A stretch of 64,000 nt of DNA from Cyanobium sp. FGCU52 (lineage in GTDB: Bacteria > Cyanobacteriota > Cyanobacteriia > PCC-6307 > Cyanobiaceae). Under the pieces are notes generated by a model. The model was not told where the DNA came from. It ran no database searches and saw nothing but the letters and a program-made list of their open reading frames with translations. This document shows positions 24,820 to 33,318 of the stretch, piece after piece. The position numbers and the translations under genes were made by a program. The stretch lies in NCBI GenBank assembly GCA_024958715.1, contig JANWUS010000053.1, forward strand, positions 1 through 64,000, read 5' to 3'. The first letter of the stretch is position 1, and the number at the start of each line of letters is the position of its first letter.

Positions 24820-24840
24820 ATCATGATTGCCCGTTGGTTT

Positions 24841-25314
24841 TCAGAACACGGCGCGCTGCAGGCTCGTCGCGGTGGCCGTGAGGTGGGCGAGCCAGGCGGC
24901 CAGCTCCTCCCCGTGGTGCTGCTCCTCGTCCCAGAGCGCACGGAAGAAGGATTCATTCTCCCGGTCGCCGATCAGCAGGCAGAACCGCACCGCCTCTGCG
25001 TAGTGGTGGATCAGGTCGGTTTCCAGCAGGCCGTTCAGGCGCAGCAGGCCCACCAGATCAGCGGCATGGGCGACGGGCCGGAGCTGGGAGGCGGCGGGGG
25101 CCGCTCCCAGGGCGATCATGCGCTGCACGATCCGTTCGGCGTGCTGCATCTCTTCCACCGTTTCCCGGCGGAAGCGATCGGCCGTCTGGCCGTCACCCCA
25201 GGCCTGAACCAGGCTGGCGTGGGTCATGTACTGCTGCACGGCCGAGAGCTCGAGGCTCAGGGCCCGGCCGAGGTAGCCAAGGACGCGGGGATGAACGGCG
25301 TCCATCGGGCTCAC
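24841..25314 (-). CDS. Bacterioferritin-like protein of the carboxysome cluster
   Basis: The 157-residue four-helix protein resembles bacterioferritin: [39 protein letters not shown] (E-x-x-H ligand pair), [14 protein letters not shown] and [16 protein letters not shown] (second E-x-x-H-like pair). These residues could form a diiron centre. A bacterioferritin-family gene sits at this end of alpha-carboxysome operons in Halothiobacillus and many picocyanobacteria; its role is unclear, with iron or redox buffering for the carboxysome as possibilities. Its start overlaps the csoS1E stop by 4 bp. Confidence 0.85.
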   Translation of the reverse strand: MSPMDAVHPRVLGYLGRALSLELSAVQQYMTHASLVQAWGDGQTADRFRRETVEEMQHAERIVQRMIALGAAPAASQLRPVAHAADLVGLLRLNGLLETDLIHHYAEAVRFCLLIGDRENESFFRALWDEEQHHGEELAAWLAHLTATATSLQRAVF

Positions 25315-26045
25315 AGGCGGCGGGCCACGCCGCTGGCGCCGATGGCCGGCTCCACCTCGCCATGGGGGCGGGCGATGATGTGCGCGGCCACCAGGCCGTC
25401 GCCCACCCGCTCGCAGGCATCGGCGCCGGCGCGGACGGCGGCGTTCACGGCGCCGGTTTCACCGCGCACCATCACGGTGACGTAGCCCCCGCCCACGAAT
25501 TCACGGGCCACCAGGGTGACTTCGGCTGCCTTGGTCATGGCATCCGCCGCCTCGATCGCCGGCACGAGGCCGCGGGTTTCGATCATGCCGAGGGCGATGC
25601 CGTGGACGGTGGGAGCCATGGGGGAGGGGGCGAGGGTGCTGGGCGACTTGGGTGGGGTGCCGCCGGAGGCGGCGCCGCGACCGCGACTGCGGGCGGCGGG
25701 AGCGCTGCGGGCGCTGGTGGTGGCACGGGCGCCACCGGCACGGGTGCTGGTGGTGCGGCTGGAGGCCGCCGCCGCACGGGCCGGTGTGCGGCTGGTGCTG
25801 GCGCGGCTGGCCGAGCTGGCCGCCGGCAGGGCCGGTGGCGTGGAGGCCGGTGAGGGTGTGGCCGCAGTGGCCGGGCCCGGGGTCGCGGCTGACCCGGCGG
25901 CGGCGCTGCTGGTTGCCGCCGGAGTGGCGGGGGCGGGGGCCGCCGCAGCCGGAGGGGCAACGTTGCCCGCACCGGCGGCCGGGGTGGATCCGGCGGTGGT
26001 GGAGCCGGTCCGGGCGGAGGGGGCGGTGCGGGTGCGGCGGGCCAT
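25311..26045 (-). CDS. csoS1E: CsoS1E: BMC-domain shell protein with long N-terminal extension
   Basis: The frame encodes 244 residues. Residues 1-142 are an Ala/Ser/Thr/Pro/Arg-rich, probably disordered extension. Residues 143-244 are one BMC domain ([19 protein letters not shown] onward) nearly identical to CsoS1 in this window, differing at only a few positions (for example TLVA versus RLIG). CsoS1E with an N-terminal extension is known from marine Synechococcus, so this start is credible, though a shorter product from ATG 25619 would be an ordinary CsoS1. It should join the shell facets, with the extension reaching inside or outside. The gene overlaps the bacterioferritin-like gene by 4 bp and lies 81 bp after csoS4B. 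Confidence 0.8.
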   Translation of the reverse strand: MARRTRTAPSARTGSTTAGSTPAAGAGNVAPPAAAAPAPATPAATSSAAAGSAATPGPATAATPSPASTPPALPAASSASRASTSRTPARAAAASSRTTSTRAGGARATTSARSAPAARSRGRGAASGGTPPKSPSTLAPSPMAPTVHGIALGMIETRGLVPAIEAADAMTKAAEVTLVAREFVGGGYVTVMVRGETGAVNAAVRAGADACERVGDGLVAAHIIARPHGEVEPAIGASGVARRL

Positions 26046-26126
26046 GGGGCGCAGGGGTGAGAAGGGAGCGGGTCGGGGCTGGTCGGGGGCGTGTCGCCCG
26101 TCAGCGGGGGACGGAAGGATCGTTCA

Positions 26127-26378
26127 TCAGCCGTCAGGTTCCCAGAAGTCGATGATCCCGGCGATCGTCAGGTCGGTGTGGGTGTCGGGGTCGCCGCAGG
26201 CGAAGCGGGCCGCCGAGCCGCTGGCGGTGAACACCCAGTTGCCGGCGGACGCGCCCACCGGATCGACGGCGACGCTGAGCTTGCCCTTGGCGGTGCGCAG
26301 CACCCGCAGGTTCCAGTGCTTCAGTCCCGGCACCCGCTGGGTGCAGACGAGCGACCCGGTGACCTGCATGATCTCCAT
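26127..26378 (-). CDS. csoS4B: Carboxysome vertex protein CsoS4B
   Basis: The 83-residue protein is a bacterial microcompartment vertex (CsoS4/EutN/CcmL) pentamer subunit that caps the icosahedral vertices of the shell. It reads MQVTGSLVCTQRVPGLKH, KLSVAVDPVGASAGNWVFTASGSAAR and DLTIAGIIDFW. Its ATG overlaps the csoS4A stop by one base. Length and motifs are normal for the family. Confidence 0.94.
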   Translation of the reverse strand: MEIMQVTGSLVCTQRVPGLKHWNLRVLRTAKGKLSVAVDPVGASAGNWVFTASGSAARFACGDPDTHTDLTIAGIIDFWEPDG

Positions 26379-26737
26379 CAGGCCTTGCCTCCGCTGGCGG
26401 CCGTGCCGGGTGCCGCTGCGGGGGGAGCTGGCGCGGCCGCGGTGGAGGGTTTCGCAGCGGGAGCTGCGCTCGAGCTCGGCGGGCTCTTGCCCGCCTCCGG
26501 ATCCCAGTGGTCGATGATGCCCACGATCGTCAGATCGCTCGGGTACGACTTGCTGCCGGCCGCCTCGCGTGCAGCCGAGCTGCCCACGCAGATCACCCAG
26601 TCGCCGGGGATGCAGCCCACCGCATCGACGGCCACCTTCTGCGTGCTGCCGTCGAGCACCACCTGCAGGTGCTTGTGCTCGAAGTCGGGGATGCGGTTGG
26701 TGGACACCAGCGGCTTCACCACCTTGCAGATCAGCAT
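26378..26737 (-). CDS. csoS4A: Carboxysome vertex protein CsoS4A, C-terminally extended
   Basis: The first 85 residues are a canonical vertex pentamer subunit: MLICKVVKPLVSTNRIPDFEH, KVAVDAVGCIPGDWVICVGSSAAREAAG and SDLTIVGIIDHWDPE. Residues 86-119 form an Ala/Pro/Ser-rich tail ending SGGKA that CsoS4A proteins usually lack. The tail keeps the frame intact up to the one-base overlap with csoS4B. It would project from the vertices. One base separates the gene from the end of csoSCA. Confidence 0.93.
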   Translation of the reverse strand: MLICKVVKPLVSTNRIPDFEHKHLQVVLDGSTQKVAVDAVGCIPGDWVICVGSSAAREAAGSKSYPSDLTIVGIIDHWDPEAGKSPPSSSAAPAAKPSTAAAPAPPAAAPGTAASGGKA

Positions 26738-26738
26738 C

Positions 26739-28457
26739 TCAGTGGCCTCCGGATTCCGGGAAGGTGATCGTGGAACCTACCGCTTCGGCAGGGGTGTGGG
26801 CGTCCTTGTCCCGCACGGTCAGCAGGGCATGGAGCAGTCCCTGGGCAAACAGCTCGGCGTAGCGGCTTTCGATCGCCGCGCCCACCCGCCGGGCGCTGCG
26901 CACGGCCCGCTCCTTGGCTCCGGGCACCTTGCCGCTGTAGTCGAAGCGCACCACCACCGGCACCGGCAGCCCGCGGGACACGTTCAGGCCCTTGAAGATC
27001 TTCACCCCCACGTCGAGGTCAGGAGCGCCTTCCTCCACCGTGTCCATGTAGGCGAAGTAGGTGAGATTGCGCAGGTGGATCTCCTTGAAGCCGATGCCCA
27101 CGCCGATGAACCGCTCGGCATGGCCCGCATCGCTGTAGTGGCCGCCGTGGAACTCGCGCACGTAGTCGATCTGAGAGAGGTTGTTCTCGATCAGCCGGGC
27201 GATCATCCGAACCATGCCGGGATCCGGCGCCGACGCCGCGGCTTCGCGCACCAGTTCCACAATCCGTTCCCGGGCCTGGGCCGCCGGCAGGCTGCGGGTG
27301 GCCTCGTGCACGTCGCGGGCATCCAGCCAGCGGTCGAGATGGGTGGTGCCGTCGATGCCGGGCACGTGCACCCGGATGGCATCGGTGTCGGTGTCGATGC
27401 CCATCAGCAGCAGATCCACCGAGGCGCCGCAGCAGAAGCTGTTCTCCACCGCCTGCTGGAAGTCGTGCAGCCGGCTGATGCCGCAGGAGGCGGCGAGCGC
27501 GTCGTTGCTGCCGTGGGCGGCACAGCCCTCATGGCTGGGGTCGAGGGAGCTGAAGTGGTAAAGCACCACCTTCAGGTAGCGGGTGTCCGCATGGGCGGGA
27601 TTGGGGATCGCCTCGCGGTAGCGGCGGTGCTCGGTCTTCACCCAGCGATCCACCGTGTTCTCCACATCGAACAGGGCGCCGGCATGGGGCCGGCGGCGCA
27701 CGGAGGCATAAGGGATCCTCAGTCCGAAGGCGATGGCATGGGCCAAGCGGCCGTCGGCGCAGGGGGTGATGTCGAGCAGGTGGAAGCCGCAATCGAGCAG
27801 GAACTGGTCGAAGGCGGTGGCCGCGGGGCTGCCGGGTCCGCCGGCGAGCGGATCGGCGTCGAAGAAGAAGGCGCTGGTCTGCTCGTAAGTTTCAAACACG
27901 CACCAGGCGAACAGGGTGCGCATGTCGAGCTGGGTGACCCAGGCCGTTTCCAGGATCGGCAGCGGCAGTTCGAATCCCAGCTCGCGCCGGGCCAGCTCCT
28001 GGGCCCGGCTCACGAAGTCCCCTTCGTGCTGCAGGGCCGAAAGCTGCTTGAGCACCGGCACGATGCGATCGAAGCGGTCCTTCACCTGCAGGTCGTAGGC
28101 GTGCAGCGCCCTGTTGGCCGCCTGATCGCTGAGGGGATGACCTGCGGAGCCGGACCTGGCCCCGGCGGCACTCCGGTTGCGGGGGCTCTGTGCGGAGAGC
28201 GCGCCGGGGGGCGTGCTGGTGCCCCGTTGCCGCTGCGTCAGCACGGGCTGCGGCCGGATCCGACCGGTGGGTCGGCCGCTGCCGCTGCTGCTGTTCCTGG
28301 CCACACGAGCGCGGGTTCCCCGGGCCGGCAGAACGCCGGGGCCCTGGGTCTCGGCCGCGTCAGTCTCCTGGGGAGATGCCGGGTTCGGCCTCCGATCGGC
28401 GCGTCGGGGGGCGGTGGGGGCGAGGGGGGCGGCGTTCATCGCCGGACGGCGGGGCAT
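26739..28457 (-). CDS. csoSCA: Carboxysomal carbonic anhydrase CsoSCA (CsoS3)
   Basis: The 572-residue protein converts bicarbonate to CO2 for RuBisCO inside the shell. It is a divergent beta-class enzyme: candidate zinc ligands are Cys~233 (ITPCADGRLAHA, with the Asp/Arg pair next to it), His~315 (CAAHGSND) and Cys~325 (AASCGISRL). A degenerate second half (about 400-572) follows, as in the known structure. The first 105 residues are Pro/Arg/Ser-rich and disordered; in relatives this part binds RuBisCO or CsoS2. It starts at ATG 28457 (or 28439), 8 bp after csoS2, and ends one base before csoS4A. Confidence 0.95.
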   Translation of the reverse strand: MPRRPAMNAAPLAPTAPRRADRRPNPASPQETDAAETQGPGVLPARGTRARVARNSSSGSGRPTGRIRPQPVLTQRQRGTSTPPGALSAQSPRNRSAAGARSGSAGHPLSDQAANRALHAYDLQVKDRFDRIVPVLKQLSALQHEGDFVSRAQELARRELGFELPLPILETAWVTQLDMRTLFAWCVFETYEQTSAFFFDADPLAGGPGSPAATAFDQFLLDCGFHLLDITPCADGRLAHAIAFGLRIPYASVRRRPHAGALFDVENTVDRWVKTEHRRYREAIPNPAHADTRYLKVVLYHFSSLDPSHEGCAAHGSNDALAASCGISRLHDFQQAVENSFCCGASVDLLLMGIDTDTDAIRVHVPGIDGTTHLDRWLDARDVHEATRSLPAAQARERIVELVREAAASAPDPGMVRMIARLIENNLSQIDYVREFHGGHYSDAGHAERFIGVGIGFKEIHLRNLTYFAYMDTVEEGAPDLDVGVKIFKGLNVSRGLPVPVVVRFDYSGKVPGAKERAVRSARRVGAAIESRYAELFAQGLLHALLTVRDKDAHTPAEAVGSTITFPESGGH

Positions 28458-28464
28458 CGGGCGA

Positions 28465-30867
28465 TCAGCCTCGTGCGCCGCCGGACACGGTGATCAGCGA
28501 TCCGGAGCTGGTGTTGCCGCTGGAGCCGGTGATGCGGCTCACGGGTTCGGGGATCGCCTCGTTGCGCTTGGGCTGGAAGCTGGGCATCGCCGACATCGGG
28601 CCCGGACGGGTGGGGTTGCGGCGACGGGCGGAAGCACCTTCGGTTCCGGTCACGTGCTCACCACGATCCCAGTCGTCGCCGGTGATCTTGAGGCCCGCGG
28701 AGATGCCCTCGCCGGTCACCCGCGACACGGGGCGCACGTCCTCGTCCACGGTCACGGGGGCGGGAGCCACCGGACGCTGGGCGGGGGGGCGACGGTCGAA
28801 GCGGAACTGCTCGGTGCCGGTCACCTTGTCGGCCGCCATGTCGAACGGACCGGTGATGCGGCCGCCCTGCTCGTAGGTGCTGCCGGTCACGTGGCCGGTG
28901 CGCTCGCGCTCGATCTGGGCGGCACGCGCCGGCGACTGAACGCTGAACTGCTGCCAGGGAGCGGACTCGAGCGGCTGGGGAAAGTCGGCGTCGGCGCTGC
29001 TGGCGGCGGAACAGGTGGCGGCCAGCTGGTCGGCGCCCACGTAAGGGGTGCCGGTGATGTCCTCGCAGGCGCCCCGTTCGGCGCCGGTGAGGCTGCCGCC
29101 GATGCCGGGCTGGATGCCGGTCATCACGGTGCCCATCCGCACCGGTGTGCGCTGGCGCACGGCCTGGACCTGGCCGGTGGAACACCAGGCGCCCGCCTGC
29201 TCAAGGCCGGCGTAGGGGGTGCCGGTCACCACCTTGCAGGTGCCGGGCTCATCGCCGGTCACCTTCTCGGAGCGACCGGTGCGGGTGCCGCTCACCACCA
29301 GGTTGCGGTTGGTGATGCTGAAGCCCACCTTGGCCGGTTCGGGCGCGGGACGCGCGCCGCAGAACTTCTCGTACTGCTGGCTGCCGATGTATTCGTCGCC
29401 GGTGATGATCCGGCAGCTGCCGGGCTCGTCACCCGTCACCTGGTCGCTGCGGCCCACGTGGGTGCCGGTGATGCCGGTGCCCCGCAGGGTCTGGAGCGTG
29501 GCCACCTTGCTGGGAACGCGGCCGGGCACCTTGGCCTCGGCGGCCTCGTTCACGTACTGGTCGCCCGTGAGCTGGCGGCCGGAGCCCGGTTCATCGCCGG
29601 TGACTTTCTGGGAGCGGCCCACCAGCACACCCGAGACCGGCTGGCCGCCGAGGGTGGAGGTGCGGCCCACCTTGCGGGGGGAGGGCTGGGTGGTGCCGCA
29701 GTAGGCGGCCGACTGGTTGGCCGACACGTACTCGGTGCCGGTGATGGTCTTGCAGGTGCCGGGTTCGTCGCCGGTCACCTTCTCGGAGCGGCCCACCTCG
29801 TTGCCGGTGACCCGGTTGCCGTGGGTGGTGGCGGTGACGCGCACCTTGGCGGGCTGTGCCGGCGAGGGATCCTTGCCGCAGAAGGTCTGGAACACCTCTG
29901 AGCCCAGGTACTCGGTGCCGGTGATCGTGCGGCAGGTGGCCGCCTCGTTGCCGGTGGTCTTGGGCGAGCGGTTGGCCTGGGTGCCGGTGACGACTTGACC
30001 GCGGAGGGTTTCACTCACCCCCACCTTCCAGCTGGCGTCGGCGGCGGCGGCCTGGCGGGCGCCGTGGCGGTTGGGGCCGGTGGGGCGGGTGCCGCCGCCG
30101 ATGCGGGCGGTGCCGGCCGAACCCACCTTGCACTTCAGTTCCCGCACCTTCTGGGCCAGTTCGCGGGAGGTGAGGTCGGGATTGGCCTGGCGGGCCACCG
30201 CAGCGGCGGTGCTGCTGGTGGGGGCCACGGCGGACTTGCCACGCTTGGAGAGGGCCTCGCGGCGGGCGAGCACCAGGGAGCGGCTCGGGTTGTGCTGGGC
30301 GCTCACCTTGCGGTTGGTGCTGCGGCCGCTGCCGCCGTTGCCGTTGCGGGAGGAGGCGCGGCTCCCATCGAGGGAGAGGCTGGGGGCGCTGCTGCGGCTG
30401 CGCTCGACCGCCTTCTCTCCTTCCTGGCACTTGCACTTGTGGCCGGGGTCGGCGCTCACGGCCGGCGCACCCGCGCCGGTGGCGGTGGGCCGACGCACTT
30501 CCTGACGGGTGCGATCGCGGGAGGTGTCGGCGCGCTTGCCGCGGCGGGAGAGGGCTTCGCGGCGGGCGAGCACCAGATCGCGGCTGGGATTGGCGATCGG
30601 CCGGGCGGTGCTGCGCCGGGGAGTTGCCGAGGGGGTGCTCAGGGAGGTGGAAGTCCGGGAGGGGCGGGGACGCTCCACCGGGGCGGCGTCGCTGGCCTGC
30701 CGCACATCCGCGGCGGACGGGGCCGGGCTGGTGCGGGACGGCCGGCTGTCGGCCGCGGTGCGCACCCGACCTGGAGTCGAGCCATAACGGCCAGCGGATT
30801 TCTTGCCGCTGCTGGTGAGCGCCTTCCGGCGTTCCAGGGCTGCTGCACGACTGGAGGAGCTGGCCAT
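28465..30867 (-). CDS. csoS2: Carboxysome scaffold protein CsoS2
   Basis: The 800-residue disordered scaffold links RuBisCO to the shell. The N-terminal region has basic RuBisCO-binding motifs near residues 12, 99 and 206 (ERRKALTSSGK, ARREALSRRGK, ARREALSKRGK). The middle region has six repeats built on V-T-G-T and G-R-S-x-K-V-T-G-D-E-P-G-T-C patterns with paired Cys; the third repeat lacks both Cys (DEPGSGRQLTGDQYV). The C-terminal region carries degenerate VTG repeats and ends SRITGSSGNTSSGSLITVSGG, the shell-anchoring tail. Repeats give strong DNA repetition at 28700-30000. Two forms (full and truncated by frameshift) are known in some species; I did not find a definite slippery site. Confidence 0.95.
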   Translation of the reverse strand: MASSSSRAAALERRKALTSSGKKSAGRYGSTPGRVRTAADSRPSRTSPAPSAADVRQASDAAPVERPRPSRTSTSLSTPSATPRRSTARPIANPSRDLVLARREALSRRGKRADTSRDRTRQEVRRPTATGAGAPAVSADPGHKCKCQEGEKAVERSRSSAPSLSLDGSRASSRNGNGGSGRSTNRKVSAQHNPSRSLVLARREALSKRGKSAVAPTSSTAAAVARQANPDLTSRELAQKVRELKCKVGSAGTARIGGGTRPTGPNRHGARQAAAADASWKVGVSETLRGQVVTGTQANRSPKTTGNEAATCRTITGTEYLGSEVFQTFCGKDPSPAQPAKVRVTATTHGNRVTGNEVGRSEKVTGDEPGTCKTITGTEYVSANQSAAYCGTTQPSPRKVGRTSTLGGQPVSGVLVGRSQKVTGDEPGSGRQLTGDQYVNEAAEAKVPGRVPSKVATLQTLRGTGITGTHVGRSDQVTGDEPGSCRIITGDEYIGSQQYEKFCGARPAPEPAKVGFSITNRNLVVSGTRTGRSEKVTGDEPGTCKVVTGTPYAGLEQAGAWCSTGQVQAVRQRTPVRMGTVMTGIQPGIGGSLTGAERGACEDITGTPYVGADQLAATCSAASSADADFPQPLESAPWQQFSVQSPARAAQIERERTGHVTGSTYEQGGRITGPFDMAADKVTGTEQFRFDRRPPAQRPVAPAPVTVDEDVRPVSRVTGEGISAGLKITGDDWDRGEHVTGTEGASARRRNPTRPGPMSAMPSFQPKRNEAIPEPVSRITGSSGNTSSGSLITVSGGARG

Positions 30868-30969
30868 ATCCGCCCGGTGAATGAAATGACGAGGTTGGCG
30901 GCGGCCGTCAGGCCGTCGCGAAGGACGGGGACCCGGCCGAAACCGGGCCCGTCGGTGTGGTCGCTGGAA

Positions 30970-31311
30970 TCAGCGGCCTTCGAAGACCACGAAGCAGGAG
31001 CCCTGGCTCTGGGTGTAGGCGTCGTAGCCCACGAGGCGCACGTGGTGGTCGGGGTAGGCGCGGTGGCAGGCCTCGAGCTCGCTCACGATCACACCAAGAT
31101 CCTTCTCACCGAAGAAGGGCAGCTTCCAGTACGACCAGTAGGTCGCCATGGAGCGGCTGGGGTGAACGTGCTCGATCAGGGGGCTCCAACCCTGGGCAAT
31201 GATGTAAGCGATCTGGTCGTAGATCTCGTCCTGGGTGAACGGCGGCAGGAAGCCGAAGGTCTCCAGGGTGGCGACTGTTTGGTAGTCACCCACGGTGCTC
31301 TGGAAGGGCAT
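30970..31311 (-). CDS. cbbS: RuBisCO small subunit, form IA
   Basis: The 113-residue small subunit starts MPFQSTVGDYQTVATLETFGFLP and contains the usual YWKLPFFG, EVxxxC-like ELEACHRAYPDHHVRLVGYD and FVVFEGR end. It assembles with CbbL as an L8S8 enzyme within the carboxysome. It is 100 bp downstream of cbbL, with a strong hairpin in between, and 102 bp upstream of csoS2. Confidence 0.97.
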   Translation of the reverse strand: MPFQSTVGDYQTVATLETFGFLPPFTQDEIYDQIAYIIAQGWSPLIEHVHPSRSMATYWSYWKLPFFGEKDLGVIVSELEACHRAYPDHHVRLVGYDAYTQSQGSCFVVFEGR

Positions 31312-31362
31312 GGGGATGCTGGGGTTGAAGGTGGTTGGGAAACGTCCCGGGCCTCCGCCTCA

Positions 31363-31397
31363 GGAGAAGGGAGCCGGCCAGGCCGCCCTCCCTCTCC
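31363..31397 (-). promoter_or_regulatory. Intergenic hairpin between cbbL and cbbS
   Basis: GGAGAAGGGAG (31363-31373) pairs with CTCCCTCTCC (31388-31397) with one bulged base, and an inner GGCC pair tightens the loop. It lies 14 bp beyond the cbbL stop on the same strand. It may protect the cbbL mRNA from 3' decay or partly terminate it, setting transcript ratios within the operon. Confidence 0.5.
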
Positions 31398-31411
31398 ATT
31401 GGCGTCGACGA

Positions 31412-32827
31412 TCAGACGGCGACGTCGAGCTTGTCGACGGTGTCGAACTCGAACTTGATCTCCTTCCAGGTCTCGAGGGCGATGGCCAGCTCGGGGCTGT
31501 GCTTGGCGGCCTCGGTGAGGATCTCGCGGCTCTCCTTCTCGATCTCGCGACCGGCGTTGCGGGCCTTGACGCAGGCTTCGAGGGCCACGCGGTTGGCGGC
31601 GGCGCCGGCGGCCGAACCCCAGGGGTGACCGTGGGTACCACCACCGAACTGGAGCACCGAGTCGTCACCGAAGATGGCGACGAGGGCGGGCATGTGCCAC
31701 ACGTGGATACCGCCGGAGGCGACGGCGAACACGCCGGGCATCGAACCCCAGTCCTGATCGAAGAAGTTGCCGCGGGTGCGATCTTCGGGAACGAAGGATT
31801 CGCGCAGCTGGTCGATGTAGCCGAGGGTGGTCTGACGGTCGCCCTCGAGCTTGCCCACCACCGTGCCGGTGTGGAGCTGGTCACCACCGGAGAGGCGCAG
31901 GCACTTGGCCAGCACGCGGAAGTGGATGCCGTGCTTGGGATGGCGGTCGATCACCGCGTGCATGGCGCGGTGGATGTGGAGCAGCATCCCGTTCTTGCGG
32001 CACCACTTCGCCAGACCGGTGTTGGCGGTGAAGCCACCGGTGATGTAGTCGTGCATGATGATGGGCTGACCCAGTTCCTTGGCGAACTCGGCCCGCTCAT
32101 ACATCTCCTCGGGAGTGGCGGCGGTGCAGTTGAGGTAGTGCCCCTTCTTCTCACCGGTTTCCGCCTGGGCGGACTGAACGGCTTCAGCCACGAACTCGAA
32201 ACGGTTCTGCCAGCGCTGGAACGGCTGGGAGTTGATGTTCTCGTCGTCCTTGGTGAAGTCGAGACCGCCGCGCAGGCACTCGTACACCACACGGCCGTAG
32301 TTCTTGCCGCTCAGGCCGAGCTTCGGCTTGATGGTGCAGCCCAGCAGGGGACGGCCGTACTTGTTCATCCGGTCGCGCTCGACCTGGATGCCGTTCGGCG
32401 GACCCATGCAGGTCTTGATGAAGGCCAGCGGGAAGCGGATATCTTCCAGGCGCAGGTGGCGCAGGGCCTTGAAGCCGAACACGTTGCCGACCAGGGAGGT
32501 CAGCACGTTGGTAACGGAACCCTCCTCGAACAGGTCGAGGGGATAGGCGATGAAGGCGTAGAACGACTCCTTGTCGCCGGGCACGTCTTCGATGCGGTAG
32601 CAGCGGCCCTTGTAGAAGTCGAGATCGGTGAGGAGCTCGGACCACACGGTGGACCAGGTGCCGGTGGAGGATTCAGCGGCCACGGCGGCAGCCACTTCTT
32701 CCTTGGGAACGCCTTCCTGGCCGGTGCACTTGAAGCAGGCCAGCAGGTCGGTGTCGAGGGGGACGTAATCAGGAGTCCAATACGTGTCGCGGTACTCCTT
32801 GACCCCGGCGTCGTACTTCTTGCTCAT
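31412..32827 (-). CDS. cbbL: RuBisCO large subunit, form IA
   Basis: The 471-residue large subunit shows the catalytic loops: [39 protein letters not shown] with the carbamylated Lys, [13 protein letters not shown], loop 6 region [11 protein letters not shown] and [15 protein letters not shown]. The sequence [21 protein letters not shown] and the alpha-carboxysome context mark it as form IA. It fixes CO2 on ribulose-1,5-bisphosphate. It follows csoS1 by 67 bp. Confidence 0.98.
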   Translation of the reverse strand: MSKKYDAGVKEYRDTYWTPDYVPLDTDLLACFKCTGQEGVPKEEVAAAVAAESSTGTWSTVWSELLTDLDFYKGRCYRIEDVPGDKESFYAFIAYPLDLFEEGSVTNVLTSLVGNVFGFKALRHLRLEDIRFPLAFIKTCMGPPNGIQVERDRMNKYGRPLLGCTIKPKLGLSGKNYGRVVYECLRGGLDFTKDDENINSQPFQRWQNRFEFVAEAVQSAQAETGEKKGHYLNCTAATPEEMYERAEFAKELGQPIIMHDYITGGFTANTGLAKWCRKNGMLLHIHRAMHAVIDRHPKHGIHFRVLAKCLRLSGGDQLHTGTVVGKLEGDRQTTLGYIDQLRESFVPEDRTRGNFFDQDWGSMPGVFAVASGGIHVWHMPALVAIFGDDSVLQFGGGTHGHPWGSAAGAAANRVALEACVKARNAGREIEKESREILTEAAKHSPELAIALETWKEIKFEFDTVDKLDVAV

Positions 32828-32894
32828 GGGGATGGTGCGGTTGGTTCGGGGGTGAATGCAGAGAGTCGGCGCCTCAGCTCAGGCGCTCAACCGC

Positions 32895-33206
32895 TCAGTC
32901 CTTCGAACCGAGGCCGAAGCTGCTGTTCAGGGCCGGCTCCACTTCGCGGTGGGGGCGGGCAATGATGTGGGCGGCCACCAGGCCGTCACCCACGCGCTCG
33001 CAGGCATCGGCGCCGGCACGGACGGCGGCGTTCACCGCACCGGTCTCGCCCCGCACCAGCACGGTCACGTAGCCGCCACCGACGAATTCGCGGCCGATCA
33101 GGCGCACCTCGGCGGCCTTGGTCATGGCGTCAGCGGCTTCGATCGCGGGCACCAGGCCGCGCGTCTCGATCATGCCGAGGGCGATGCCCATGGTTTCGTT
33201 TGCCAT
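32895..33206 (-). CDS. csoS1: Carboxysome hexameric shell protein CsoS1
   Basis: The 103-residue BMC-domain protein ([52 protein letters not shown]) tiles the shell facets as hexamers whose small pores pass bicarbonate and ribulose bisphosphate. I chose ATG 33206, which has an AGGAG Shine-Dalgarno six bases before it, over the earlier in-frame start at 33275, which would add a basic leader found in no BMC protein. It is the first gene of the operon with cbbL. The SD sequence can be masked by a short CTCCT/AGGAG hairpin. Confidence 0.96.
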   Translation of the reverse strand: MANETMGIALGMIETRGLVPAIEAADAMTKAAEVRLIGREFVGGGYVTVLVRGETGAVNAAVRAGADACERVGDGLVAAHIIARPHREVEPALNSSFGLGSKD

Positions 33207-33223
33207 TGCCTGCTCCTGGAGGA

Positions 33224-33238
33224 GGGGGTGGAATGTTC
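33224..33238 (-). promoter_or_regulatory. Leader motif shared with sbtA
   Basis: The plus-strand 15-mer GGGGGTGGAATGTTC lies 18 bp upstream of csoS1 and recurs exactly at 34815-34829 upstream of sbtA. In both places CCTGGAG lies next to it (33215-33221 and 34801-34807). On the transcribed strand both copies are followed by a small hairpin. It could be a common protein- or RNA-level control site for the two CO2-concentrating operons. Confidence 0.45.
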
Positions 33239-33318
33239 GCTTGCAACCCTCCTCCTCCGCCTCTCCCTTCGTCAACCCATCAGGCCCTTTCCGGCCATCA
33301 CCAAACCCGCCCCAACAG

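Noticed and set aside
28700-30000. Repeats that might be taken as a CRISPR-like array
   Set aside because: They are the coding repeats of the CsoS2 middle region, with degenerate units of about 50 codons and no constant spacers.
29995-31458. A 487-codon plus-strand frame over csoS2 and cbbS
   Set aside because: It is Gly/Ala-rich and antisense to well-known carboxysome genes.
33207-33275. N-terminal extension of CsoS1
   Set aside because: The extra 23 codons contain the csoS1 Shine-Dalgarno and leader motif and are not found in BMC proteins.
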